A stretch of 64,000 bases of DNA, from assembly GCA_023229845.1 (NCBI GenBank), contig JALNYK010000016.1:1-64000 (forward strand), read 5' to 3'. The translations under genes and the position numbers were made by a program. The notes under the pieces are model-generated. The model was not told the origin of the DNA. It searched no databases and was given only the letters and a program-made list of their open reading frames with translations. Positions 33,852-43,159 of the stretch are shown piece by piece. Source of the stretch: Gallionella sp. (GTDB taxonomy: Bacteria > Pseudomonadota > Gammaproteobacteria > Burkholderiales > Gallionellaceae). Position 1 is the stretch's first letter; each line of letters opens with the position of its first letter.

Positions 33852-36800
33852 TCAACGCCTCCCGTCATCGCCGGAGACTGTTGTGCCGTAGTACCTTCAA
33901 CGAGGGCGATTTCTTCGGGGGTTAAGCCATACAGCGCATAAACCAACTGGTCTATTTCGTTTTCTAGGTTGCTAGTATCCATCTGTGGATTAGCCATTTT
34001 AGCAAGGCTGATTTTGTCAGCCCAGTTCTCAACTTTTTCTTTGGACTCCCGAGAAATATTTTTTGGTATTGGCAAGTTACCAATTAACTCTGGAGAAATG
34101 TTGATGCCCCCACCCATTGAGGCGCTCTTATGAGATTCGGATAAATAGAATGACAAAAATCTGGAGTTAATTAATGCAAGCAAAACCTTGAGGCCGTACC
34201 CTTCTTCCTTTGCAAGTGCTATGCGAGTTGTTTTACCAGCCAAATATTCATCGCCTTTTATATCCAGAAAACCTCTCAAGTATCTCATCCCCGTAACAAC
34301 AACTTTAGGCTGAAACATTACGCTTGCCTTGTTAGGAAATTGAGCTTTGTAATCCATACGGGTTACAACAGGATTTCCATATTTTTCTTTTAGATAGCTG
34401 GTACTACTTTCACCCCACCTTGAGAAATATTTTTGCACCGTTCCAGTTGTAACAAGTTTTGCTACTCCTGCCTCTTGTTCGTTTTCCAGGTTGTGAACCA
34501 ATTCCTTAATTAAATATGCATCGGCTGTAGACGCACTATCATGTATCTCGTAGTGTTCAGACAACTTAATGGTTTTCTGTGCAATGCTCTGCAAAAAAGT
34601 AAAGCATTTCGAAGTAATGGGACTAAGCGGTTCAATACATTCTATGTTGTCGATCTCATTTTCAAATTCAGTTTCAAAACTATTTGAATATTTTTTTATG
34701 ACAACGTTCTTTTCTGTGGTGTCAAAAAACACCACGATTGCCGAAACACCCGCTTCAGCAAAAACTTCGACCTCTGAAAAATCAAGCAACTGAATTAAGG
34801 TTCCCTTGTAAGTATTTCTTGATTCTGTTGAGTATGGTGCTCCCAGCCACTTGTTTGGAATGATTAATGAAACAAGCTGCGATGGGCATATCCGATGACA
34901 TAGCTCTATAAATGGCACAAACAAGTCCCAGTTCCCTTTGGTCGTTGCGTAGGTTTTAGCGTAATACTCCCTTGCCTCTGTCATTGTTTTGGCCATTGTT
35001 TCAGAATCAATATAAGGGGGGTTTCCGACTGCCACATCAAACCCCTCAAACGCTCCCTCGTCATTCAATACTTCAGGAAATTCAAAGCGCCATTCAAAAG
35101 CGTTTTCGTAAATCTTGTTGTTCTTGATCTCTTCGATCTCGGCATTCAATTTGTCAAATTGCAGCTTCAGCCTTTCCTGCTTTTGCTTCCTTTCCTTTTT
35201 TTCTTTGGCCGATTCTTCAAGCAGGGTTTGCGGCAGCCCCAAGAGCTTAAGCTCCGCCCGCATGTTCTCCAGCTTCTTGGCTTTGGGGTCGTGATATAAA
35301 ATTTCGGTGCGGAAATCGTTTTTGATTTCCGCAATCACCCGTTCCATTTCGCGCTTCTGTTCTTTGCTGGCGGCGTTACGGTAGGTATCCACCGCCTTTC
35401 TGTAGTCAGCCAAAGTCAATTTGCTTTTCTTCAAAGCATCTTTTAAGTCTGCATCCAGCGCAAAGCGGCTGATAAGCGAGTTACCGACTTTGATATTTAT
35501 ATCGATGTTAGGCAATGTTTCGAGTTGCCCATCGTTGTTGTAATAGGCGTTTTTCAGCAACTCAATCCACAGGCGCAGACGGCATATCTTGACGGAGTTG
35601 GGGTTGATGTCCACGCCGAACAGGCAGTTCTCGATGAGGGTCTGCTTTTCGTTGAACAGCGTTTTCTGGATGCGCGCACTTTCCGGGTTGCTCGGGTTGT
35701 AAGTGAATTCGTCGCCCTCTTCATCCCGGACAATCAGCTCGTCATTGGTGACTGAAATTGAATAATTCTTAAGTCGCTTACCTTCGCTATCTTGCAGGAT
35801 ACCAAGCTCGCTTTTAATGGCAATCAACTCATTGAGCGCGGACACCAGGAAATGTCCCGATCCGACGGCAGGGTCGCAAATTTTCAGGCTGTTGATGATG
35901 GTGTTGGCTTCAGCCCGATCTTCGATTTTGTTGTAAAGGTCGGTGAGGTTTTTGCAATCCCAACTCTTCGCTTCGTTAAATTTTTGCACCACTGCGCGCC
36001 GCAATGTCTCGCGGCACATATACATGGTGATGAAGCCGGGCGTGAAGAACGATCCATCTTTGTAGCCATTGATCTTTTCAAAGATCAACCCCAGCACGGA
36101 GGCATTAATCAGCGCCTTGTTGTCGTCCTTAAGCTCATCACTGCCTTCACTGGCAAAGTCGTAGGCATCCAGAAAGGCAAACAGGTATTCGAGCGTATTC
36201 AACCCGCCTGCTCTACGTTTCCCCTTAGTGTCTTTAAGTACGGTTGCAGAATATAGCGGCAAGACAATCTCGCCAGCCAGGTTGCCGATATTGAGAGTTC
36301 TTCTCTCTATTTCGGTCGGCTCGAACAATGAGCTATTTAAATAGGGGACTTTGGTGAATGCCCGCTTGATCTCTTCTTCGCGTTCGTCCGGCTTCCGCGC
36401 CAATACCGCGAAGAATAAATTATCCAAATCATCAAAACTTCTGATTCTCTGATAATTGAGAAAGGCATAAGACATATCACCTTTGTGATAGGAAATTAGC
36501 TGTGCTTCAAGCAGCTTGAGAAATAGAACCCGATTAACCCACGTGATGACCAGTTCCAGCCCGACGTTAAACAGCTGATCTTTTGTAGTATCGCCGTACA
36601 AGCTTGGCTTATCGAAATTGCGCAGCTTGTCCAAAGCATCCAATTTGGCGATAGCGTTTTCCAACAGCGAAGCACGATTACGACCACCTTCCTGTTTTCG
36701 CTGGATGAGCTTTTTGCTGCCGTCTTTCACTTCGATCAAGCCGATGATGTGTAGCAATTCCGAATAAAAATCTTTATTCAGGCTATTGCTATCATTAGCA

Positions 36801-37501
36801 AATGGCAGCTTGAGCAGGTGTTCAGGCGAAAACACCTTAAATAAGACAATAAGTTTTTTGTCGCTACTCTTTTCACGCAAGTCGAAGTGTGTAACTTCGA
36901 CGTCACCCATCTTTTCGATCGCGGGCTTGGCAATTTCTTTGTAGAAAAAGTCTGTCGTATTGCCCGACAAGCGCCCAGCCTCAAAGTCATTGAACTGTTT
37001 GATCAGTACCGAATTGTTCGCAAAGGCTTTCTCGAATACATGCGCATCAAAAACAAACCACTCGTATCCATTCGTGATAATGAGATGCTTTACGGCGTAA
37101 TTCTTGTCCATGATGCGCAGGCGTTCGCGCAGGTAATACAGCACCAGCTCCTGCATCGCTTTGACATTGAGATTATCCAGCGCAGGCATTTCCGCTTGGT
37201 TAGTCGGGCGTTTTGCCTCAATGATTACACCTACCGAATCCGTGGGCGATTTGCCGTTATGGATAACCAGATCAATTCGATCACTGGTATTAATGAAGTA
37301 GGTAGGAAACTTAAACGCGTATTTCAGAAAGTCGGAGATATGGTTCTTGTAATGCTCTTCGCTTTCGCCTGGACTGCCTTTTATGTGCTCTACAAGTTCA
37401 GATAATTTGGTCTTGAATTGCTCGAATTGCTCCCGCCCCGGCTTGACTTTCAGCAATGCCGGAGAAAGTGATTTGCTTGGCGTTTTAGGTATGCAAGCCA
37501 T
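33848..37501 (-). CDS. Type IIG restriction-modification enzyme (Eco57I-like)
   Basis: A 1217-residue single-chain restriction and methylation enzyme. N-terminal PD-(D/E)xK nuclease motif at Asp77 (SDRIDLVIH) and Glu95-x-Lys97 (VIIEAKRP). A helical linker leads to an N6-adenine methyltransferase with motif I CDPAVGSGHFLVSAL near residue 548 and the catalytic motif IV NPPY near 826. The C-terminal part (about 930-1217) would hold target recognition. A Lys/Glu-rich coiled segment (AKEKKERKQKQERLKLQ) precedes motif IV. DNA is AT-rich against GC-rich lolA and rarA, indicating transfer. It starts 5 bases after the lolA stop with a poor ribosome site, so it may rely on lolA translation. No BREX or DISARM partners are near, so PglX is less likely. 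Confidence 0.88.
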   Translation of the reverse strand: MACIPKTPSKSLSPALLKVKPGREQFEQFKTKLSELVEHIKGSPGESEEHYKNHISDFLKYAFKFPTYFINTSDRIDLVIHNGKSPTDSVGVIIEAKRPTNQAEMPALDNLNVKAMQELVLYYLRERLRIMDKNYAVKHLIITNGYEWFVFDAHVFEKAFANNSVLIKQFNDFEAGRLSGNTTDFFYKEIAKPAIEKMGDVEVTHFDLREKSSDKKLIVLFKVFSPEHLLKLPFANDSNSLNKDFYSELLHIIGLIEVKDGSKKLIQRKQEGGRNRASLLENAIAKLDALDKLRNFDKPSLYGDTTKDQLFNVGLELVITWVNRVLFLKLLEAQLISYHKGDMSYAFLNYQRIRSFDDLDNLFFAVLARKPDEREEEIKRAFTKVPYLNSSLFEPTEIERRTLNIGNLAGEIVLPLYSATVLKDTKGKRRAGGLNTLEYLFAFLDAYDFASEGSDELKDDNKALINASVLGLIFEKINGYKDGSFFTPGFITMYMCRETLRRAVVQKFNEAKSWDCKNLTDLYNKIEDRAEANTIINSLKICDPAVGSGHFLVSALNELIAIKSELGILQDSEGKRLKNYSISVTNDELIVRDEEGDEFTYNPSNPESARIQKTLFNEKQTLIENCLFGVDINPNSVKICRLRLWIELLKNAYYNNDGQLETLPNIDINIKVGNSLISRFALDADLKDALKKSKLTLADYRKAVDTYRNAASKEQKREMERVIAEIKNDFRTEILYHDPKAKKLENMRAELKLLGLPQTLLEESAKEKKERKQKQERLKLQFDKLNAEIEEIKNNKIYENAFEWRFEFPEVLNDEGAFEGFDVAVGNPPYIDSETMAKTMTEAREYYAKTYATTKGNWDLFVPFIELCHRICPSQLVSLIIPNKWLGAPYSTESRNTYKGTLIQLLDFSEVEVFAEAGVSAIVVFFDTTEKNVVIKKYSNSFETEFENEIDNIECIEPLSPITSKCFTFLQSIAQKTIKLSEHYEIHDSASTADAYLIKELVHNLENEQEAGVAKLVTTGTVQKYFSRWGESSTSYLKEKYGNPVVTRMDYKAQFPNKASVMFQPKVVVTGMRYLRGFLDIKGDEYLAGKTTRIALAKEEGYGLKVLLALINSRFLSFYLSESHKSASMGGGINISPELIGNLPIPKNISRESKEKVENWADKISLAKMANPQMDTSNLENEIDQLVYALYGLTPEEIALVEGTTAQQSPAMTGGVE

Positions 37502-37506
37502 TTAGA

Positions 37507-38124
37507 TTATTCGCTCAGCACATCCGCGCCCTTCGGCGGCACGAACTTGAACAGGGATGGCGAGAGTGGCGGGTTACGTTTCAGGCCGGAGAATCGCAGC
37601 ACGGTCTTGTGGCCGAACTGGTCGTTCAGTTCCATGACCACCAGTTCCGCCTGTGCATCGAACGCCATCAGGATGCCGCTGAAGCTGCTGTCCTGTGCCC
37701 TGGGCGTGGCCTTCAGCCAGTCCAGACCGTCCTGGGTGCCGCTCTCCTTCAGCGTGAAACCGCGCTCGATCTCGTTGCTGCCGGACAACAGCGCCGCCGG
37801 GCTGCTGCCCAGCGCGGCATCCAGCTTACGCACCGTGACTTGATTCAGGTCGGCGTCGTATAGCCAGAACTTCGCGCCATCGCCGACGATGAGTTGTTCG
37901 TAGGGCTTATGGTAAGTCCAGCGGAACTTGCCGGGACGCACGAACTGCATCGTGCCGGACGCGCTCTGGATGCGCTTGCCGCTCTGGTCCAACACCACTT
38001 GAGTGAAGTCGGCCTGCGCGGAACGCGTAGCGGCGATGAATTCCTTGAGCTTGTCTATGCCGCCGGCATGAGCTGTAGCGGCACACAGGAAAATCGAGAG
38101 TCCGATAAGAAGTTTTTTATACAT
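37507..38124 (-). CDS. lolA: Outer-membrane lipoprotein carrier protein LolA
   Basis: A 205-residue periplasmic chaperone that carries lipoproteins from LolCDE to LolB. Signal peptide MYKKLLIGLSIFLCAATAHA. The mature part has AGGIDKLKEFIAATRSAQADFTQ, PGKFRWTYHKPYEQLIVGDGAKFWLYDADLNQVTVR and the C-terminal LRFSGLKRNPPLSPSLFKF, all typical. Downstream of ftsK by 91 bases, as is usual. Confidence 0.96.
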   Translation of the reverse strand: MYKKLLIGLSIFLCAATAHAGGIDKLKEFIAATRSAQADFTQVVLDQSGKRIQSASGTMQFVRPGKFRWTYHKPYEQLIVGDGAKFWLYDADLNQVTVRKLDAALGSSPAALLSGSNEIERGFTLKESGTQDGLDWLKATPRAQDSSFSGILMAFDAQAELVVMELNDQFGHKTVLRFSGLKRNPPLSPSLFKFVPPKGADVLSE

Positions 38125-38215
38125 GCTCAATATCCGGGTTGGGGAAGGGCGAAGAGGGAAGGGAGAAGGGTAAAAAACCGTGCGCACCGCGCAGCCACCC
38201 TTCCCCCTTATCCCT

Positions 38216-40495
38216 TCACCCTTCCCGATTAGGTGCGATCACCTCGCGGTTGCCGTTGCTCTGCATCGCGGTGACGATGCCGGCGGCCTCCATCTGTTCG
38301 ATCAGGCGCGCGGCGCGGTTGTAGCCTATGCGGAGCTGACGCTGCACCGACGAGATCGATGCGCGGCGCGACTTCAGCACGATGTCCACCGCTTGGTCGT
38401 ACAGCGGATCGGCCTCGGCATCCAGCGCGGGACCGCCTTCGCCATCCTCGCCGCCCGATTCCTCCAGCGAATTCAGCACGCCGTCGATGTACTGCGGCAT
38501 ACCCTGCGCCTTGAGATATTCGGTGACGCGATGTACCTCCTGATCCGACACGAACGCGCCGTGCACGCGCTGCGGATAGCCGGTGCCCGGCGGCAGGTAG
38601 AGCATGTCGCCCTGCCCCAGCAGCGCTTCCGCGCCCATTTGATCCAGAATCGTGCGCGAGTCGATCTTCGACGACACCTGGAACGCCACGCGCGTCGGCA
38701 CGTTGGCCTTGATCAGGCCGGTGATCACGTCCACCGACGGACGCTGAGTCGCCAGCACCAGATGGATGCCGGAGGCGCGCGCCTTCTGCGCCAGACGCGC
38801 GATCAGCTCCTCGATCTTCTTGCCGACCACCATCATCAGGTCGGCCAACTCGTCGATGAACACCACAATCAGCGGCAGCTCTTCCAGTGGCTCCGGGCTT
38901 TCCGGCGTGATCGTGAACGGATTGGTCAGCGGCTTGCCGCTCTTCTCCGCTTCGCGCACCTTCTGGTTGTAACCGGCGATGTTGCGCACGCCCAGCGCGG
39001 ACATCAGCTTGTAGCGTCTGTCCATTTCCTGCACGCACCAGTTCAGCCCCGACGCGGCCTGGCGCATGTCGGTGACCACCGGGCAGAGCAGGTGCGGGAT
39101 GCCCTCGTAGACGGAAAGCTCCAGCATCTTCGGATCGACCAGCAGCAGGCGCACCTGTTGCGGCGTGGCCTTATACAGCAGGCTCAGGATCATCGCGTTG
39201 ATCGCGACCGATTTGCCCGAGCCGGTGGTGCCGGCGACCAGCACATGCGGCATCTTCGCGAGGTCGGCGACCACCGCCTTGCCGGCGATGTCCTTGCCCA
39301 TCGCCATCGTCAGCGCGGAATGCATGTCGGCATAGACCTGCGAGCCGAGTATCTCGGACAGCTGCACCATCTGGCGCTTCGAATTCGGCAGTTCCAGCGC
39401 CATATAGGCCTTGCCGGGTATCGTCTCGACCACGCGTATGCTGACCACCGACAATGCGCGCGCGAGATCCTTGATCAGGTTGACGATCTGGCTGCCCTTC
39501 ACGCCGATGGCCGGCTCGATCTCGTAGCGCGTGATCACCGGGCCGGGATAGGCGCCGACGACCTTGACCTCGACACCGAATTCTTTGAGCTTGCGCTCGA
39601 TCAGGCGCGAGGTGAATTCCAGCGTATCGACCGACACCGTCTCGACATGCTGCGTCGGCTGGTCCAGCAGATGCAGCGGCGGCAACGGCGAGTCCGGCAT
39701 CTCGGAGAACAGCGGCGCTTGTTTCTCCTCGCTCACCCGCGTGGACTTCACCACTTCGGCCACCGGCATCTCGATATGGATGGGCTGATGCTCGACGACC
39801 CGCTTCTTCTCTTCTTCGACCACGGCGCTACGCACATGCATCGCCTGCGCGCCGATGCGTTTGTCGCGGCGGGTCTGCCAGGTGCGCCATGCCCATTGCC
39901 AGCCGTTTTCCAGCGCTGCGCCCAAACTATCCATGAAGCGCAGCCAGGAAAGTCCGCTGAACACGCTGAGGCCGGTGGCGATCAGCGCCATCAACAACAA
40001 CGTCGCGCCGGTGAACCCCAGCAGATGGCTCAGCGCTTCTCCGACCAGCGCCCCGAACATCCCTCCGGGCGCCAGCGGCAACGCGGCCTGCAGGGTATAC
40101 AGGCGTATCGCTTCCAGCGCGCTGCTGGCCAGCAGCAGCACCATGAAACCGATCATGGAAACCTGGAAGGTGCGCTTGCAGAAAACGCTGTCAGCGCGCA
40201 ATTCGCGATAGCCCGCCCAGACGCGCTGCAGCATGAATACCACCCACCACCATGCGGAAACGCCGAACAGGAAAAACAACATGTCGGAAAGATAAGCGCC
40301 CAGCACGCCGCCGGGGTTGGAAGTCAGCGCGCCGCTGGCGCTGTGCGACCAGGCCGGGTCGGCCGGATCGTAGCCATAAAACGCCACAGTAAAATAGGCA
40401 GCAAGCGCGGCCAGCAGCAGCCAGCGCGATTCGCGCAACAGCATAAGCAGCTTGTTGCCCGGCGATTCGCCGCGCACATCAACCATTGGCGGCAC
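38216..40495 (-). CDS. ftsK: DNA translocase FtsK
   Basis: A 759-residue FtsK/SpoIIIE translocase that pumps DNA at the division septum and activates XerCD. Four N-terminal membrane spans (residues about 25-175), a short charged linker, the alpha/beta motor with Walker A GTTGSGKSVAIN near residue 423 and Walker B PLIVVFIDELADLMM, and the C-terminal gamma winged helix (RRASISSVQRQLRIGYNRAARLIEQME) that reads KOPS sites. The linker is short compared with E. coli FtsK. The start overlaps the response regulator gene by 17 bases; an internal ATG 9 bases later is equally plausible. Confidence 0.97.
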   Translation of the reverse strand: MPPMVDVRGESPGNKLLMLLRESRWLLLAALAAYFTVAFYGYDPADPAWSHSASGALTSNPGGVLGAYLSDMLFFLFGVSAWWWVVFMLQRVWAGYRELRADSVFCKRTFQVSMIGFMVLLLASSALEAIRLYTLQAALPLAPGGMFGALVGEALSHLLGFTGATLLLMALIATGLSVFSGLSWLRFMDSLGAALENGWQWAWRTWQTRRDKRIGAQAMHVRSAVVEEEKKRVVEHQPIHIEMPVAEVVKSTRVSEEKQAPLFSEMPDSPLPPLHLLDQPTQHVETVSVDTLEFTSRLIERKLKEFGVEVKVVGAYPGPVITRYEIEPAIGVKGSQIVNLIKDLARALSVVSIRVVETIPGKAYMALELPNSKRQMVQLSEILGSQVYADMHSALTMAMGKDIAGKAVVADLAKMPHVLVAGTTGSGKSVAINAMILSLLYKATPQQVRLLLVDPKMLELSVYEGIPHLLCPVVTDMRQAASGLNWCVQEMDRRYKLMSALGVRNIAGYNQKVREAEKSGKPLTNPFTITPESPEPLEELPLIVVFIDELADLMMVVGKKIEELIARLAQKARASGIHLVLATQRPSVDVITGLIKANVPTRVAFQVSSKIDSRTILDQMGAEALLGQGDMLYLPPGTGYPQRVHGAFVSDQEVHRVTEYLKAQGMPQYIDGVLNSLEESGGEDGEGGPALDAEADPLYDQAVDIVLKSRRASISSVQRQLRIGYNRAARLIEQMEAAGIVTAMQSNGNREVIAPNREG

Positions 40496-41144
40496 CGATC
40501 AACCCCATTTGCTCGGCCAGGCGCACCGCTTCCATGCGGTTATTCACGCGCAACGTCTGGTAGGTCGACGCGACATGGATCTTGACCGTGCCTTCGGCGA
40601 GATTCAGCCGCTCGGCGATCTCCTTGTTGGACAGGCCGTCGGCGATGCAATGCAACACCTCCATCTGGCGCGCGGTCAGGCCGAACTCGTTGGTGCGCGT
40701 GCTGCGCCGGTCGACCCGCTCCACTTCCTGCCGGGACATATCATCGCTGGGGCGCAGCAATTGTGGCGGCACATACACGCCGCCGGACAACACCAGATTC
40801 AGTGCGCTGAGCATCAGCGGGGCATTGGAATTTTTGCACACAAAACCGAGCGCCCCGGACGCCATTACCTTCTCCATGATCGAACGGCTCTCTTCACCCG
40901 ACACCACCATCAACGGGATATGCGGATAACGCTGGTTGAAATAGCGTATGGACATGGGCCCGTCGCTGCCGGGCATATTCAGATCCATCAGCGCCAGATC
41001 CAGATCCGGATTATCTTCGGCCAGCCTCAACGCCTCGTTGAAGCTGCCCGCTTCCAGTATTTCGGTCACGTCGGGCAATTGCTGCAAAACCAGACGCATC
41101 CCTTCGCGAAACAGCACGTGATCGTCCACCAGCATTAATCTCAT
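40479..41144 (-). CDS. NarL/LuxR-type response regulator
   Basis: A 221-residue two-domain regulator. Receiver with acidic pair MLVDDH, phospho-acceptor Asp54 in ALMDLNMPG, and Lys in GFVCKNS; then a LuxR-type DNA-binding helix-turn-helix LTARQMEVLHCIADGLSNKEIAERLNLAEGTVKIHV near 155-195. It follows the histidine kinase by 18 bases and is probably its partner. Overlaps ftsK. Confidence 0.93.
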   Translation of the reverse strand: MRLMLVDDHVLFREGMRLVLQQLPDVTEILEAGSFNEALRLAEDNPDLDLALMDLNMPGSDGPMSIRYFNQRYPHIPLMVVSGEESRSIMEKVMASGALGFVCKNSNAPLMLSALNLVLSGGVYVPPQLLRPSDDMSRQEVERVDRRSTRTNEFGLTARQMEVLHCIADGLSNKEIAERLNLAEGTVKIHVASTYQTLRVNNRMEAVRLAEQMGLIGAANG

Positions 41145-41162
41145 AACATCTCCCTGTCCAGC

Positions 41163-42566
41163 CTATGTCGCCGGATCGTTCGCCATCATAACATCCGGTC
41201 CGCGCGCCGGAATCACGAAACTGAAACAGGAGCCCTCGCCCTGTGTGGAATGCACCTGCATCCGGCAACCCAGCAATCGCGCCAGCCGTTCGACGATAGC
41301 CAGGCCGAGGCCCAGCCCCTTGCTGCGGTCGCGCTGCCTGTTGCTCACCTGATAGTACTCCTCGAAGATATGCGGCAGATGTTCGGGCGAAATGCCGATG
41401 CCGGTATCGCACACCTCGATTCGCGCCCCTTCATCCACCAGCCTGCAAGTCACGGTCACGCCGCCCCGCTCGGTATAGCGGATGGCGTTAGCAAGCAGGT
41501 TGCGCAGGATGCGCTCCAGCAGCAACGGGTCGCTGCAGACCGTATCGGAACAGGGAGCCATCTCCAGCCGCAACCCTTTGTCGCGCGCCAGCATCTCGAA
41601 CTCGCCGCGCAACTTGTCGAACATCGGGCCGAGTGCAAACGGCTCGGAAGTCGCCTGCACCACCCCGGCATCCAGTCTGGAAATATCCAGCAGCGTATCG
41701 AACATCGAACACATCACCTCGACGGAACGCTCCAATTGCATCACCGTCGCCTTTGTCTGCTCGCTCAGCGTGCCGCTCTTCAACACTTCCACATACATCG
41801 CCAACGCATGCATGGGCTGGCGCAGGTCGTGGTTGGCGGCGGCGAAAAACTGCGACTTCATCCGACTGGCCAGTTCGGCATCCTGTTGCGCCCGTTCGGC
41901 GCGCTCTTTCTGCTGCACCAGTTGCCCGACCAGCCTGGCGTTCTCCCATTCGCCGCGCAGCGATTGCTCGAAAGTCCGGCTTAACCCCCGTCCTGCATTC
42001 AGCACAAACCCCAGATAGATCGCCAGCATCGTTGCCAAAATGACATGCACCCGATCGCCGATCGCCAAGCTGAGCAACAGGATAGGCAGGATCAGCAATC
42101 CCACAAAGATATACAGCGAGGGCGGAAACACCGGATTGAGCGTCACCGCGCCGGCAGCCACCCCCAGGATCACGCTGATCAGCAGGACCTGGTAGGCCAG
42201 GTCGCCCGGCACGAACATCAACACGCCTGCCGATCCCCAGATCGTGCCGACCATAGTGACCAGCAAGATGAGGCGCGCACGCCAGACCCTGCATTCGTCC
42301 AGGCTCTGCAACCGGTCACGATAACGCCACCAATGATAGCCCTCGACCAGATGCATCGCGCCCAGCGCAGCCAACCAGCCCAGCAACACCTGGTGCGCCA
42401 CCACATCCCACATCATCGCGCACAGCAGCACGCTCACCAGCAACTGGCTGGCTATCATCAGCGGATAATGCTCCAGCCGCGCGCGCAATTGCCCGACGCG
42501 GATCGGCAGGTTCTCCGCATCGATATCGCTGCCGGTCCAGGCATAGAATCTGTCGGCTATCGTCAT
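41163..42566 (-). CDS. Membrane sensor histidine kinase
   Basis: A 467-residue kinase with about six membrane spans (residues about 37-190), a coiled linker, a HisKA dimerisation helix with phospho-His246 in AANHDLRQPMHAL, and an HATPase_c domain with NLLANAIRYTERGG, DTGIGISPEHL, and a GLGLGLAIV lid. The HDLRQP variant is often paired with NarL-type regulators. Start overlaps sco1 by 4 bases, so sco1, kinase and regulator are translationally linked. The signal is unknown; a copper or redox input is an inference from sco1. Confidence 0.92.
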   Translation of the reverse strand: MTIADRFYAWTGSDIDAENLPIRVGQLRARLEHYPLMIASQLLVSVLLCAMMWDVVAHQVLLGWLAALGAMHLVEGYHWWRYRDRLQSLDECRVWRARLILLVTMVGTIWGSAGVLMFVPGDLAYQVLLISVILGVAAGAVTLNPVFPPSLYIFVGLLILPILLLSLAIGDRVHVILATMLAIYLGFVLNAGRGLSRTFEQSLRGEWENARLVGQLVQQKERAERAQQDAELASRMKSQFFAAANHDLRQPMHALAMYVEVLKSGTLSEQTKATVMQLERSVEVMCSMFDTLLDISRLDAGVVQATSEPFALGPMFDKLRGEFEMLARDKGLRLEMAPCSDTVCSDPLLLERILRNLLANAIRYTERGGVTVTCRLVDEGARIEVCDTGIGISPEHLPHIFEEYYQVSNRQRDRSKGLGLGLAIVERLARLLGCRMQVHSTQGEGSCFSFVIPARGPDVMMANDPAT

Positions 42567-43159
42567 CGCTTGCCCCTGTCCAGCGCCAGCAGCAAGCGGA
42601 TGTCGTCCGCCAGCCATTCGGCGCGCTGCCCATAGGGTGCGAGCAAACGCGTCCCGCCATCGGGGCCGATCAGAAAAGTTCCGGCGCTGTGATCCATGTT
42701 GTAGCCGGAAGTGGTCGGCTGTTTCTGGTAAACCACGCCGAAAGCTTCGGCGACCTGCGCGGTCGCCTGTGCGTCGCCGTACAGCGCGAGGAACGAAGGA
42801 TCGAAGGCCGGCACGTATTGCGCCAGCATCTCGGGCTTGTCTCGCTCCGGATCGACCGTAACGAACAACACCTGCACCCGCTCCGCATCCTTGCCCAGCA
42901 GGCGCATCGTCTGCGCCAGATCGGCCAGCGTGGTCGGGCACACGTCAGGGCAATGGGTATAGCCGAAGAACAGCACCACCGCCTTGCCGCGAAAATCCGC
43001 CAGCGTGCGCGGCTTGCCGCCGTGATCGGTCAACCGGAAATCGGCCTGTGCCAGTTTCGTGCCAGCCTCGCTGGCATGGAACGGCGACGGCAGCCTGGGC
43101 TCGCCGCAGCCGGCCAGCAAGGCAATCGACAACAAGAGCCACAGGTTACGCAGCGACAT
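42563..43159 (-). CDS. SCO1/SenC/PrrC copper chaperone
   Basis: A 198-residue lipoprotein of the SCO family, thioredoxin-like proteins that deliver copper or act as thiol-disulfide reductants for cytochrome oxidase assembly. Lipobox LLAGC (Cys18). Copper site C70-PDV-C74 in FFGYTHCPDVCPTTL with the conserved His in NMDHSAGTF. Start chosen at the ATG before SLRNLWLLLS, which opens the signal. Overlaps the TauE/SafE-like gene by 14 bases upstream and the kinase by 4. Confidence 0.93.
   Translation of the reverse strand: MSLRNLWLLLSIALLAGCGEPRLPSPFHASEAGTKLAQADFRLTDHGGKPRTLADFRGKAVVLFFGYTHCPDVCPTTLADLAQTMRLLGKDAERVQVLFVTVDPERDKPEMLAQYVPAFDPSFLALYGDAQATAQVAEAFGVVYQKQPTTSGYNMDHSAGTFLIGPDGGTRLLAPYGQRAEWLADDIRLLLALDRGKR

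Noticed and set aside
33848..37501. PglX of a BREX system
   Set aside because: No brxA/B/C, pglZ or lon-like genes nearby, and the N-terminal PD-(D/E)xK motif favours a type IIG enzyme.
38180..40585. 800-codon open frame opposite ftsK
   Set aside because: Shadow of ftsK with no domain, signal or start context.
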